A stretch of 64,000 bases of DNA from Amanita rubescens (lineage: Eukaryota; Basidiomycota; Agaricomycetes; Agaricales; Amanitaceae), in contig WION01000036.1 of the NCBI GenBank assembly GCA_015039365.1, forward strand, positions 1-64,000, written 5' to 3'. The notes below the pieces were generated by a model. That model was not told the origin of the DNA. It saw only the letters and a program-made list of their open reading frames with translations, and did not search any database. The position numbers were made by a program, and so were the translations under genes. This document shows, piece by piece, positions 1-12,369 of the stretch; position 1 is the stretch's first letter, and each line of letters opens with the position of its first letter.

Positions 1-191
1 TATCAGACCTCGGCATCATGCATCATGCATCATCTGCAATCAAGTACATACTTACATATGTAACCGAAATATCATGTTGCTATAGCGTCCATCCACATCA
101 ATCCCATGATCGCAAAGGCTATCCTAGCATCAATTTTTCGCTTTAAGACCCCCTTTTCATCATTTGCCTTGCTTCGATCCGCAACTTCTAC

Positions 192-909
192 ATGGTGCTC
201 GCTACCAACCTCAATATCCTCATCTTCTTACTATCCCTCCTTGTCATTCAATGTCATTCTGAAAGATATGCACTCTTCGTAAGCCATTCTATTCCTGAGA
301 GTCTGACTCTGTCCGACCAAAAAAGCCTGATAAATTGGCTCGCAATCTTTGTCTGGGCTGTCACCATCTCTGCGGCTCAGAACAGGCCAAGGCTCACTTC
401 AAAGAAAAAAAAATACCGTATAACAGTCACACGTGCACGCTGAGCTGCGCCAAATTCAAAATGATCAGCGAAGTTGGCAGATACCCCTTGCATGTGATAT
501 ACGGACCGGACGGTTTAATCTACAGCACTATCTCATTCGCTGCCTCGCAAGATGTGAGTCTTTCCATGTACAACACAAAGCTCCATATTTCTCAATCCCT
601 AAAGAAACTTGGTTATTGCGGTTCCGCTCTTTCGCAGTACTGTACTGCTTTATATACCTATGGTATCAAGCCTCATGAAAGGGTGTTCACTGTGTCCGAA
701 TGCGAGGATTACTGGATGTCAGGATGTCACGGTACAGATGGAACATATAGTGCTCCCCCTCTTGTGAAACCAAATCATTAAACAATGCGACGGTGTATGT
801 GCCTGTGGCCGCTCCCCGACTGCCGTGGCACAAGATTCGAACTGTGGGCGAAAAGTTGTGGACGTGGATGGAAAAGCAGATGAAGGATTTGATCATCCAG
901 GAGAATTAA
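192..909 (+). CDS. small secreted hypothetical protein
   Basis: I do not recognise this family. A model of three or four exons reads well. Exon 1 (192-278) encodes a hydrophobic leader (MVLATNLNILIFLLSLLV) typical of a signal peptide. An intron at 279-325 (GTAAGC..AAAAAG) leads to exon 2 (326-553), which has a cysteine-rich start (CLGCHHLCG) and then a short globular segment. A good donor (GTGAGT) follows at 554. The 3' end is uncertain: one reading stops at 781; another splices to an acceptor at 749-750 and ends at 909 with a basic, tryptophan-containing tail. The protein would be about 150 residues. No domain can be named; secretion is inferred only from the leader. Confidence 0.42.
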
Positions 910-1603
910 GCCGGTAGTAGCGGCATGGGTAGGCGCATATGTAGAAGGTTGAGCCTAGTCCTGCTTCGCAAATTGGGGATTTTGGATTTATTTTGGTGCT
1001 CAATGTCCTACTGGTTGTGCCACGGTCTTCGTTTGCCAAACGCTGCAGGGTGCGGTTTCTTGTGGGAACTAATGAGGAACTAACCAATGGCGCGTGCGGA
1101 GAAGAGCTGGCCAGCGTAGACGAGAGTCTGGCGAATTGCGATCCAAGCTTGATTTGCATCTTCCGATTGGTTCTGATCGGCTAGGAGAGCCTGGTCCCGC
1201 TCACAGCTAAGTTGCCCTTGTTTAACCTGAACCACGAATCTACACCACTGAAGAACCATGGCCTCATGACGTGAGTCGTTCCGTGTTGCCTATCTACCCA
1301 TTGTCTCAATCGGACCATAAAGTACCTTGATTACTGGACTTCTTCTCTTTCACAGTATTCGCCGGAAAGATCCCGATATGCTCCGTTTCCTGTTGGAAGA
1401 CTGCGAAATTTTTTGAATGTCGGGATGTGTGGAGAATGGCATCATCCCAAATCCGTAGCTGGATAATACTGGGACTGATGGGGCTCTGTGATGTCATATA
1501 TATATATTCGTAAACGTTCTTGTACCCGCCTTGAAGCTTGAAGAATCGACCGAAGTGTCAATTGCACATTGTTCTTTGTTTGTCCATGTTGAATTGATCC
1601 GCC
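910..1603. other. intergenic, upstream of RPP1
   Basis: I see no convincing gene here. The minus-strand ORF at 893-1159 starts with an arginine/serine-rich segment that could suggest a mitochondrial leader, but it has no recognisable continuation. The stretch next to 1604 presumably holds the RPP1 promoter; no clear TATA box stands out. Confidence 0.4.
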
Positions 1604-3016
1604 ATGTTTTTCGACCTAAACCTGCCCATCGACGGGCCACCGCCTACCACAGGAAAATCAAAAGGAAAGGCACCTCAGGCTGATTTTCAATATAGTCCTG
1701 CACAAATATCTGCAATAGAGGCTAGAATCGATCTCCTGGTTCATTGTACGTCTTAACTTCCTTGTCTGTTGACCACGCGTTGATCGAATTCAGTAGGATA
1801 CTCTGTTCTCGCCTTCACGCAAACAATTCTGAAAAAGTTCGACGCAAAAACGCACATCAATACGCTTGACATTCTTGTTCCCCAATTACGTCCTAGATCT
1901 GGTATTCTCTACCTCAAACGCCTAAACATTATCCTTGATGAAGACTCTGAGAAGGGTTTCGGACTCGTGCGTATCGGTTTGACATCTTTTTGGAACTTTC
2001 TTCTGATGTACGAAAAGATCAATGCCAACACAAATCGTTTTTCGTCTTACGACATCCTTTCGCTAACCCCTACCAACGTAACGACATTCTCGCTGGCTTG
2101 CTTAACGCACACTGTCCCCTCCCCATTAACAACACACATCATCTCCCTTCCGCTCACCCTCCCACGGTTCAACTTCCATCTAAAGCACACCTTCATTCGA
2201 ACCGCACTCAAAAACGGTGCAGCGTTCGAAATCACCTATGCCGGTGCCTTGGGCGGTCAGCCAGACGCACTTTTGGCAGATTCAGGGTTTGCGGAAACAG
2301 GACAAAACTCAAAACGAAACTGGTGGGCGAACGCTAGGGAAATTGTTAGGGTAACAAAAGGGAAGGGAATCGTGCTTGGAAGTGGGACAACGAACGAAGC
2401 GGATCTGCGTGCTCCGAGAGATGTACAGAATTTGTACGTGATGCGGCGATTTTTCTTTGCTTGGTGTTTATAATACGGGGTGTCTAGGGTGACGTTGCTC
2501 AATATCCCACAAGACCTTGCACATCACGCGCTGACGACGACACCAAAGTCAATAACGATACGTGCTCGTGCGTTTGTCTATCTTGCCCTCGCCTTCTTTG
2601 ATTACTGAACCGGCGTACTAGAAACAAGACGAACCTACCGAGCTGTCTTTTCCGAGCCAAAGGTTGTTGTGCCGGAAGGTTCTATGGATCTCCTCCTTGC
2701 CTTAGAGTCTATGCCCAAGCCTCAGTCGACGAGCGCAGTTGTGGAGGAAGAAGAAGCTCAAGTAGGCACGAAACGGGCTCGGGCTCGGGACGACGAGGCG
2801 GGCGATGATGTCACCGCTTCTCCCCAAAGGAGCGATGGTTTGCAAACGATGGCGGAATCTGGACAGCAACAGGATAATCTGAAGAGCTTAGGAATGGAAC
2901 GCGGACAGGGGCAGGGGCAAGGGCAAGGATCGAAAGACGGGGAAAGAGAAGGCCTGGCGAAGAAAAAGAAACGTAAAAAGAACAATAAACCGTTGGAAAG
3001 TACTCTCGGTTCATGA
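1604..3016 (+). CDS. RPP1: RNase P/MRP subunit p30 (Rpp1)
   Basis: This is the protein scaffold subunit shared by nuclear RNase P and RNase MRP, which process the 5' ends of pre-tRNA and pre-rRNA. The start MFFDLNLPI is the family signature. Exon 1 joins (intron about 1746-1795) to HLGYSVLAFTQTILKKFD. Later hallmarks of the PHP-like TIM-barrel fold are SSYDILSLTPTN, LPRFNFHLKHTFIRTALKNG and GIVLGSGTTNEADLRAPRDV. Introns are likely at 1967-2017 (51 nt, in frame, so retention cannot be excluded), about 2436-2490 and about 2569-2622. The C-terminal tail after about residue 260 is acidic, then Gln/Gly-rich, and ends in a lysine-rich run resembling a nuclear or nucleolar signal. The tail is longer than in yeast Rpp1. 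The identification is firm; exon edges are approximate. Confidence 0.9.
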
Positions 3017-5005
3017 CGGTAATATTAATGTTCTTTGTTCGAGGCACAAAATAGCGTCAAGCGCCAGGCATAGTACAACATAGGCTTATAGACCTCGCAT
3101 GTTGTGGAAGCCTCTTTGAGTGGTATCGCGCCAATTCCTCTCGGAGTTTTCGGACCTATCGCTGATGATAGAGAAATTGGTTCCATCTGCTGCCGTCTCA
3201 GTCATCACAACCTAGGCTCGCATAACCTATGGGTTAAAGAACTGCAAGTGTAGTGAGCGATCGTGCTTCAGAGGGGCTCGCCATTCGTTTGTGACGCGGT
3301 TATGAAAATTGGGGAATCGAACATGCCGATATCATTGTGTCTTCGGGTAGAAGAGTGCGCAGCGTGTACCAGAAGATTCTTTTCGATGAACCGTTATCCA
3401 AGGCAGACTGGTTTGGAAAAACATTGAACACCCACGTCAAATAGACTACAACAACCGAAAGCACTTGCACCGCCACATTCCTCAGAGTCAAGAGTATTTT
3501 CCTCTAAACAAGAATTTAACACCATCAGTACAACGTCCGGTAGCGGATCCGTTTATATAAATGGCGCGTGCATCGAGCATAAGGTAAGAAACTGGAAGCA
3601 TGGACCATCGGTGCTTTCTCCAGTTGTCAGATACGGGGTCAACTTGAAGAATGTAAGCGATAGTGGAGATTCATTTACTTGTTACTAATGCTGAAACGCT
3701 GACTCGTCATTGACAGCGATTACATGCCTGCGGACCGCTCAAGTCTATATCTGTACGACAGGATGCTCCCGAGTCGGAGATGGGTACCATCCAGATGATG
3801 AGCGTGCGCATCTTATCACACCCCAAGTGAATGGCAAGGCTGCCCGAAGCACTGGCTCGCAACACCCGATCTCCTCTGCCCATCTCCTGTTCACGGAGCA
3901 TTTGAACCTATGCTGTGCTATTTAATACGGGAGCGCGGAAAAGCTAGGCCGCTTTCTATTGAGCGCTTTAAGCACTCACAAGCCTGTTGACCAACTTCAC
4001 CCTGCCGATGGCAAAAAACTCCACTTTGAATAACACGGCAATTTCATGGTTTGGAGACTGCCAAACAAGTCTTCGCTGAATCATCACTGACAGTGCGTTT
4101 TGGTGGTCCGATGCGCATTGAGTCTATTTTGAACCTTGTTGCGCGACCCAGAATTAACTTTGGCTGTTAAAGACGGTCATAACTTGAGTTTGGGCCGTTT
4201 GAATGCGGTGTACTCGCAAAGCAGAATCGACAGAAATAACCTCTTTAGTCTCCCCACTGGTGCCAAGTACGATGGCTTGACATTCTAGGGTGCTTTTTAT
4301 TTTTATTTCAACGGCATTCTCACGTTATAAGAACGGTTTCCATTAACTCGGCGAAAGCCTGGAGCGTTGATGTGGCGACTTGTGGCGGTTGGAGCGGCGA
4401 ATAAAGTCGTGGGGTTGCCAAACGCGGAAAGATTATTGCCTCGGAGAGCGCAAATGAGCGAGACTTTCACACGGCATCGGGAGAACTCTGATGCATTCCA
4501 GGAGGTCGCGCTCGGTAAGAGCGATAATTTTGATGTCGAAAGGTAGATTATTTTCCCAATGTTTACACAGTTAATCGTAGGTCGAACCGAAATGCCTTCC
4601 GAACCTCTTACTTATCTACTTCAGCCTCGGCCTTCGATGTTCTTGACGCACTTCAAACTGTTCAGAGGTATGACGATCAATTGGACTCAAAATGCCGTCG
4701 ATAATGAAACGTTGTCGTCGTCAACCAGACAGGTCTGATGCGGCCCGATCCGCCGAAGAGTATCGCATGACATGGCAGCAAATCGAAGTACTGTCAACCT
4801 TCGCTGTATTCAGAAGACGGCGGTGCGTGTGGGCAGAGAGTGGGGTACATGGGCGCTGGGCGCTGAACTCTCGATTGGCTCGGCAGTGGCAAGACTGCCG
4901 TGGAGTGGAATTCAAACTGCACACATGATTTGTTTCCATTCGCAAGAAGAACTCTGTTATTTCTATCCACTACATGAAAGGAATGGCTCACGTAACTACC
5001 AGATG
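3017..5005. other. about 2 kb without a recognisable gene
   Basis: Both strands hold only short, interrupted ORFs (the longest is 149 aa at 4772-5221, which overlaps the next gene in another frame). There is a TATA-like TTTATATAAATG at about 3550 without a supportable ORF behind it. I find no tRNA, repeat or transposon signature. It may hold lineage-specific short genes or decayed sequence. Confidence 0.4.
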
Positions 5006-5012
5006 TATAAAG
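5006..5012 (+). promoter_or_regulatory. TATA box of the beta-trefoil-like gene
   Basis: TATAAAG lies 60-66 bp upstream of the ATG at 5072. The paralogue at 26.5 kb has the same heptamer at nearly the same distance (26457-26463 versus ATG 26519), which supports its use as a core promoter element. Confidence 0.6.
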
Positions 5013-5071
5013 GTGCAGCGAGAAGGACTGAAGTCTTCAGCACCTCAACCTCAGAGCTTGCTTCGTCAATC

Positions 5072-5719
5072 ATGGCAGAGTTCATCGTTAGCAGCGTCCA
5101 AACCAAATTCATCATCGTCAGCACTGGCAAGGAAAAGCCGGGCGACAGAGTCCAAACTGTCCCTGATTCTGACAAGGACCTTAATACAATCGTAAGATAT
5201 CCCATCATCATGCTATTGTAACGCTGCTGAAGCTTCTGGTGTAGGTTGTCACAATTACGCCGCCCCCGGTCGGTCCCAATGATATGTCTACCGTGAAAGG
5301 CAGGAACGGATTATTCATCGCAGTCAACAGCGTGGGTCCACGTTCGCGTTGATTTATTTAGTAGTCTTTGATGTTTGTTTTAGGATGAAGCTGGTCAATT
5401 CCTAGTTTGGAGCTCAAAGCCATCTGAGTGGCGCTTCGCGCCTAATGGGCCGCCAGGCTCTCTTTCGTAAGCGTCTGCACTTCTGTTCCATCGAGTATGC
5501 CTAACAGCCCTTGGCGCTGCAGGATCAGCGTCCCGGGTTTTGATCTCTACTGGTTCGACCAGGTTGGGATTGGACGCAATGTACGTTCAATCTATGTCGA
5601 AACTGGTAACAAACAACAAACAGGGCTAACAACAATTGAAATAGATCATTCTCAAGCATGGGAAAGATGCTCAGGAGGATGAAATCTTCTTCAACGTCAA
5701 TCGATTGTTCCCTCAGTAG
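5072..5719 (+). CDS. small beta-trefoil-like protein (possible protease inhibitor)
   Basis: Five exons (5072-5191, 5245-5331, 5384-5466, 5523-5580, 5645-5719) join in frame to about 142 residues with no signal peptide. The pattern of short beta-strand-like segments (VVTITPPPV, GLFIAVNS, FLVWSSKP, FDLYWFDQ, IILKHGK) and the size fit cytosolic fungal beta-trefoil proteins such as MEROPS I48/I66 inhibitors or small lectins. This is a fold-level guess, not a motif match. A second copy at 26519 shares the start (FIVSSVQTK versus YKIQSVKTK), the VTITP strand and the phase and place of the first two introns, so the two are paralogues. The gene has its own TATA box. Exon structure is well supported; the function is not. 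Confidence 0.65.
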
Positions 5720-5959
5720 ATGAAATGTAGCACGAGTGAATTTATTCAAGTTGTTTGTGATATGTGACGTATCTTGTATGTAAATATATGATATTTGCCA
5801 CAAGTTCTGCTCGCTGGTTGTTCCAGTTGAAGATCATTGGCTCTACTCGAAAGTTTGCCTGCGTACCCCTGCCAGTAGTCGCAGACGCGAAGCGTGACCT
5901 CCTTTTCACCAATTGTCACAGTCACCTGGTCGTGTCACACCGCGTTACACTCCGCCATC

Positions 5960-8580
5960 ATGGGCGTTGCAGGGCTTTGGGAGGTACGTAGGAAAGCACA
6001 ATCCAGGACACTCTGCTGAAAACACCCAGGTACTAAAACCGGCTGCAGAAACACGCTCGATGACGGAGTTGGCGGTCACGGAGGGTTTTATCGCCAATCC
6101 ACAGGGACTTCGCGGGTTTCGGATTGGAATAGACGCGAGTATATGGTTCTTTCATGCCGAATACGGGAAGGAGGGTGAAAATCCGGTGCTCCGTACGCTT
6201 TTCTTTCGTTGCGCTACTCTGATGCGGACGACATTCTTGCCATTGTTTGTTTTCGATGGTCCGAAAAGGCCCGACTTCAAACGCGGCAAAAAGATTAACA
6301 AGACCAGTCATAAACTTATTCCCGGTATGAAGGCTATCATCGAGGCTTTTGGCTTCGAATGGAGAATGGTGCGTTTCCGTTTCTTTCGATTATTTCCGTT
6401 TCTGATCAGTCTGCAGGCTCCAGCTGAGGCTGAGGCCGAGTTAGCGTACCTCAATAGTGCCGGCATCATTGACGCTGTACTCTCAGATGACGTTGATAAT
6501 TTCCTTTTTGGCGCCACTACCGTAATCCGCAAGTGCGCCTTCCAGCCGCGACGTGATAGTCCGACTCATACCCCTTTCCAGTTTAAGCAATAATCTCTCT
6601 GGTAACAGAGCAAATCCCATCTTGAACAGCCAAGGCAGGGACGACAAGAACCATACAAGGTTATATCGAGCATCGAAGATTCGCAGCCATTCCTCCATTT
6701 CACTTACCAGGGGCGGCCTTATACTTATAGGCCTCTTGTCGGGTGGTGATTACGCTCAAGCTGGTTTACCTGGGTGCGGTATTACCACCGCTCACGCGCT
6801 CGCACGTTGCGGTTTCGGCGACTCTTTGTACGAAGCAGCTACTACCCTACCCCCTGATGCCCTCCCCGATTTCCTGACGCAGTGGCGCCGAGACTTGCGA
6901 GAAGAACTTCGAACAAATTCTCGGGGAATCATAGGTCGTAAGCTGGGTAAACTAGCCAAAGAGGTCCCCGACTCTTTTCCCAACATTGACATCCTCCTAT
7001 CCTACACGAGCCCCATAACTTCCGAGAGTCTCGGACGCGCGGCCGAGAAAAATTTGAAGCTGACGTGGGGGAAGGAGCCAGATGTCGGCAAACTGGCAGC
7101 TATATGCGAATTTTACTTCGAGTGGGGATATAAAGAGGCAATTATCAAGCGTTTTAGGACGTTGCTATGGCACTCGATCGTGCTACGAGTGTTGAGGCGA
7201 GCCGTGATCAACGCGGAAGCATCTGACCATGCCTCGTCATCAACCACCATGCCCTCTACGCCGCGTAAAGGCAAAGACCGGGCACATCCTCGCATTATTA
7301 ACACGCCATCAAAAATGGTTGCGAAGCATTTTGCTTCGATGGGTCTCAACTCACCAGATTCTCAACCGCGCGGAGACGCAAACTCAGAGTCTGATGATGA
7401 AGAACCTCTTATTGTGAAGATCCACTCTTCGCGAAACCACGCGAGCACGGATGAACTTCTAGAATATCGTCTCGAGGTTGCACCCGCTCAGCTAGTGCGA
7501 TTGGCAGAATCAGGCATCAAGGGAACGAGGGAGCCTCCGGAAACAGACGAATGGGCATCCGAGGAGGATGTTGGAGGGGACGATGACGATTCCGACGCTG
7601 GGAAAAAGACTAAGGGACCAAAGCCACCTCCAGATCCAACAAGTCATTTGCGGCTGTGGATGCCAGCATGTATGGTGGAAATGGCAGAACCAGAGATCGT
7701 CGAAGAGTATAAAGAGCGGAAGTCGAAGAAGGCTTCGAAGAAGAGCGGAAAAGCTAGACAAGAGTCGGGCGCTACAAAGCAGTCAAAGAAGAAAGCATTA
7801 AAGTCGCAGAAATCGTTGCGCGACTCGGACACAGATCAACGGCAAACCATTGAAGACATGCTTGCAAAGAGACAGGCGACGATACAGTCGACTCCTAGTC
7901 GTAGAGCCAATGGTCGGAAGATGGCGCTACAACTTATGTTTGAAGAGAGCGAGGAAAGCGGATCCGACGCATTACTTTCGATGCCCGCTTTTACGGCACA
8001 GTCACGCGCCGAATCTTCCAAGACAGCCGAACGCGAGAAACGGAGAAAGTCCTGGTTCAGCTATCTCTCGTTATCAGATGAAGACGAACAATCTGAACAT
8101 GTCCAACCATCCCGCGCCACGTCTACCAATACACACAAGAAGCCAGTTGTCCCAGCACCGTTTCCAATTTCGTTCAACAAGGAGGATGACGTGTTCTCGT
8201 CGAGCGATACCCACGGCCGGCTAAGACCCACGAAGATGAGTCTGAGGGGTGCTCCATCACAGACGTCGGATTCCGAGCAACACCAGTCGCCACGGAAATC
8301 TCTGAAGTACACTTTGGTGGAAAGCCAAGCACGGTCAACCTCTCCTTCGCGTAGACGACCCGCTGACGCGAAGGCGACCAATACGTCCGTCATCGAGATA
8401 TCTTCGGACGACTCGGATGATTCCGACGCTCGCCCAGCTGCTGTCTCTGTGCAACGATCCGTTATTCCGCCATTAATGCTTGCCAAGGCGAGGTCGCGGA
8501 ACAAGAACCAAGGTACTGCACTGGGTACAAATCCACCAACGAAACAGACATTTAGGGAAGACGTGATTGATCTAACATGA
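5960..8580 (+). CDS. GEN1: Holliday junction resolvase, XPG/Rad2 family (GEN1/Yen1)
   Basis: This is a structure-specific nuclease that resolves four-way junctions in nuclear DNA. Four exons (5960-5983, 6030-6368, 6417-6532, 6588-8580) give about 823 residues. MGVAGLWE is the XPG N-terminal signature. IGIDASIWFF, LFVFDGPKRPDFKRGK, APAEAEAELAYL and SDDVDNFLFGA carry the metal-binding acidic residues. LLSGGDYAQAGLPGCG is the helix-hairpin-helix entry typical of GEN1 rather than FEN1. A chromodomain-like stretch may follow at about 300-430. The remaining roughly 400 residues are low-complexity, Ser/Asp/Lys-rich and regulatory in character. Two SUMO-interaction-like motifs are visible, SVIEISSDDSDD and the extreme C-terminus DVIDLT. 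The gene looks intact. Confidence 0.9.
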
Positions 8581-8722
8581 TCGTATTATTGTACCCCAAG
8601 CAGTGCATATATTAAACTCTATGTAAAATGGATTATTAGACAGGCATCTTGAAAGCGTAAGAATGCGAAGATAGCAATACTAATGCCATACGATATGATA
8701 ACGCTACTGGGAATCAAATACA

Positions 8723-9834
8723 TTAGGCAACTGTAGTCACCGCCTGTGCGGTCCCATTATCTTTGTCTTCCTTATCCGTCGCAGTACGATGCTTCTTGAC
8801 CTTTCTGGCCTTCGATTCTCCACCTTTGGAACTGCGATTCCTTTTCTTCAAACTCGCAGTTGCGCCAATCCCAGATGCCCCGCCCGCAGAGCTCGTCCCG
8901 GGACTATCAACGACTGGTTGAATTGTTTGTTGCGGCTCCACAACTTGTGCCTGCCCAGGTTGAGCTGGCCGCAGTATTGGTTGACCAGGTGAGATTAGTC
9001 CCGGATACATTGCTGGATGCCCGTACGGAGCAGCATAAGGCGGGAACGCAGGCAAAAAGTACGGCACCATGGGCGGAGCACCATTCGCAGGTCCGGAACC
9101 ATCTTGAGGGGGAACCTCGGCAGGCAAAGGGACGTAAATCCCGTAATAACCCTCCGGCGAAGCAAACTGAGTGACAGCTGGCTGTGCAACGGGCATATAT
9201 TCAGGCTCTGTTATTTCGAATCAACAACCGCGTAATATTTGACTCGTAGAGCCTCACCGTTCTTGTTTCTACGTTTATACGACCCACGTTTGATCCCTTT
9301 CTTTCTTTGCTTCCGTTCGCCGTCTCGACAAGATTCGGTAATCCCATATTTCTGGCAACGGCCGCAAGGGCGATCGTCATCGCAGCGTTTACAGGCGGCA
9401 GCACAATTGGTACACGCCATTTTGACTTGTTTTCGTTTTGGTTTGGTCAAGGCGGGCGGTGTTGGAGTTGACATGCCAGGCGGAACTGTCATGAGAGATG
9501 AGGACATGCGTGATAGACTATGAAATGTCCCACGGATGAGCTTACCTTGTCCTTGTGGAGGTGGAAACGCATATACCATCCCCGGCGGAGGAAGTGGTAT
9601 CATGTAAGGCGGAATATGGTTCGGGACGCCATTTGGACCATTCTCGGTGTTGTTTCCATCTTGGGGATGTGCATAGGCAAAGAAGTGTGGCGGGTAGGCG
9701 CCGATCGGGGGAACTGTGACGTGTGTAGCCCCACCGAGTAGTTGGGGAGAAAAATTAACCACGGATGGTGGATATGAGTGATCTTGTGCAGCAGACTCGG
9801 CCTGACTCGTATTGGACTGCTCATCTGACGACAT
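8723..9834 (-). CDS. Zn2Cys6 transcription factor
   Basis: A fungal binuclear zinc-cluster regulator. The domain is central rather than N-terminal: CTNCAAACKRCDDDRPC plus GRCQKYGITESC gives Cx2Cx6Cx5Cx2Cx8C. A basic linker follows (GERKQRKKGIKRGSYKRR), a hallmark of a conserved dikaryan subfamily. The N-terminal part and the C-terminal part are Pro/Tyr/Gly-rich (PPHFFAYAHP, FPPYAAPYGHPAMYPG), like activation domains, and the C-terminus ends in lysine clusters. Introns: 9208-9257 (minus strand GTGAGG..ACAG), which joins RRNKN to EPEYMPVAQ in frame, and a short one near 9480-9550. No fungal_trans middle homology region is seen. Targets are unknown. Confidence 0.82.
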
Positions 9835-10315
9835 TTCAAGTCAAATTGCGTGGGCCGGGAATTACTGTAAAAAATGGCAAATTTTCTGCGCGACAGCCAG
9901 AGGGAACATCGTATGCATGGTCAGTATAATTCTCAAAGCTAGAATGTTAGGAAGAAGAAGAAAAGAAAAGATGCTCACTCCGATTCAGTTTCCGCTCAGA
10001 CTCAGAACGAGGTTAGGGAGAGTTTGGAATAAAAGTAAACGTGAGAATCTAGTCTTTGAACCGTGGTCCGTGCGCACTTGTCATCTACATTTGGCCTCGC
10101 TGTGATTTTCTCTACGTGGGAGGGCTTGGAAGGGTGCTTGAGATGCGCAAAGACGACTGTGCTGCGCATGTTTTCAGCACTCGTGGTTGTCCGACTTTCT
10201 CCGCCTCAACTCGTGATCTCCGCTTACAACATGACATTGATGATACAGAAGACAAGAATTACACAGTTACAGGCATGATACTCGTGATGTGTCGTAAATA
10301 TCCAAAACATGAACA
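9835..10315. other. intergenic, upstream of the zinc-cluster gene
   Basis: This 480-bp stretch separates the start of the zinc-cluster gene from the stop of the next minus-strand gene and should hold the former's 5' UTR and promoter. Short plus-strand ORFs overlap it but show no coding character. Confidence 0.4.
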
Positions 10316-11760
10316 TTATACATGCTCATATGTATTCAACGCCTCGCGCTCCTTGCTGGTGATTTTTTTCAAATGGTCCCGAACCGAAGTCCTCATTTTG
10401 TGAGAGAAGAGACCGATGAAGAAAGCCATGAACGCCACGGCGATGACGGAACCGGAGAAAGCAAGGGAAATGATACCAGCAGTTTCGACGACAGTGAAAG
10501 CGCCTTCGTGTAAACGGAGTTGGAAAATGGTTATGTTCACGATGACGATGGCACCGACGACCATTACTGTTGCAATGAAAAGGGCAAGACTAGGATTTGA
10601 CAATATCAGCATCGTAAAGGTTGGATTTTAGCGGGACACCTACAATGTAGCGTAGGTCCAGAACCTCTGGCTTGCAAAAGTCATTCCCTTGGGAACACTG
10701 GCGGCCCAGCCTATCCCAATATACACAAAGCCTGGAATCAGAAATCCGACTGTGAAGAGTGGAAATGTGAGAGTCATGAGGGACACCTCTCCATTTCCGC
10801 TGGGAATATGGTTAGCACCATAAACCCAACAAAAAGACACGCGCGTACCTAAATATCGTGGAATATACCAAGCCAGCACCTGCGATGGAAAGTGTTCCCA
10901 GACCTGTTGCATAGTTGCCCGTGAATTGCCGCATTGCCTGGTCAAACATGATAAACAAAAGGGCTGCGAATACCGATATATCGCACCTCTCCCCAATCAT
11001 GAAGTCCACGATAATTCGTGAGCTCCGCCACGGCTTGGGTGTCGACCGTATACTTGAATTCGTCCAGATCCCCATCAATATCGCGAAGCTTCATTGAAGG
11101 AATATCAATAGGACAGCAACATTGAAAACGACGTGAATCGTACATGATCTCTCAATAAACGAGTCGTCTTGACGTGCTCCAAATACGCTTTCAACAGATC
11201 TTCTTGATCAGCAGTGAGAGGATCCATGTCGGGCTGAAGCGTCGAAAGACGCGGCACTTTTTCGTTCAGTAAGTTCTCCGATACGCTCTAAAACCTGATT
11301 TAAACACATCGCGGAAGACAACTTGGCGGGAACTACGAACCGGGCCAGCGATCTCTGTACCGTACCTTTCCCTGATAGCGAGGTCTGGCAGTGTACTGCG
11401 CAGCTCATCCAGCATATCCGTCCGCTTGTTACGTGACGCCAGCACCTAAATCCAAAGTTAGAAAGGTAAGGAAGCGGAGAGCGGAAGAAATCACCAGGTA
11501 TTTCAACGTGTTTCGATCCCTCCTCAGAGTTTCAATATCATGCTCATAACACCGCTTTATGTCCCCCTGATTCAAAAACGTTATAACAAGTGCTTGACCG
11601 TTATCGACGATACACACCTCGATTTCTTTGAATTGTTCGGTGGACGTTGGAAGCAAGAAACCTTTGATTCTTTCGATGACTTGATACGTTGAGCCCAATA
11701 ATCAAAAAAACCAGATTTGAAGGACGTACTTTGCTTTACCTTTGAGAGCTGTCGCCGCAT
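10316..11760 (-). CDS. multi-exon membrane protein of unknown function
   Basis: The model starts at MRRQLSKVKQ (11760), splices to IIERIKGFLLPTSTEQFK and runs through a soluble, probably helical N-terminal half (DIKRCYEHDIETLRRDRN, RKRTDMLDELR-like segments, LTADQEDLLKAYLEHVKTTR). The C-terminal half has about four hydrophobic segments: YATGLGTLSIAGAGLVYSTI, LTFPLFTVGFLIPGFVYIGI, ALFIATVMVVGAIVIVNITI and AGIISLAFSGSVIAVAFMAF. It ends with a basic tail (SHKMRTSVRDHLKKITSKER). At least six introns are needed, so the middle is uncertain. The layout of coiled coil plus C-terminal membrane domain recurs among uncharacterised agaric proteins. No transport or channel motif is visible. Confidence 0.52.
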
Positions 11761-12369
11761 GTTGGAGAAGGGGAGGTGTGGGGCACGAATGTCACATTCA
11801 TCAAAAAGAGCCTTTTATACTATGTGCTGCGTGTCAAGAATGACATGAAAACCTAATCAAAGTCTGCCGTAACTTGGGCGTTCGGAAGTGATGTGCTCAT
11901 CGATCATTTGGTGAATTGAACAAAAGGACAACAACGTACGTACCACAGCTTGGCCTGCGCACAGTGAAATAGTGCGATAGAGTATGTATAGCATGTAGCC
12001 GTTGCAAAATGGCATGAGTGTAGATGGTGAATCCAAAGGAACGCGGAACTAATATCATTCCGATCATGCCTGCTGTCCAGCTAAATTTGGAACACTGCCG
12101 TTGACAGGGTTGATGGCCCCGAAAAACATAAGATTACACATCTCCGCATTCTGAGCGAATGTCAGGAAGAATGAACCGAGCGTGGCGGAAGCAGCAGGTC
12201 CGATACCATGAGTTACAGTGGCACCAATGCACAGTTAATTGTATCCTAAACTGCCAAGATGAACCGGTGCACATTGGGAGCACTACAGATATTCCAAGGT
12301 CCTAGCAGACAGATCTGTTCGAACATGCGATGGCTTATCCATATTAGGGTGCCTTAATTTTACTGCTTT
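11761..12369. other. intergenic
   Basis: No gene recognised. The part next to 12369 (from about 12285) is homologous to the sequence downstream of the second kinase-like gene (about 13765-13886), so it belongs to the duplicated unit of that cluster. Confidence 0.5.

Noticed and set aside
820..860. tRNA-like TTCGAAT box (also near 23530, 26490 and 55280)
   Set aside because: No matching acceptor, D or anticodon stems could be drawn around any of them.
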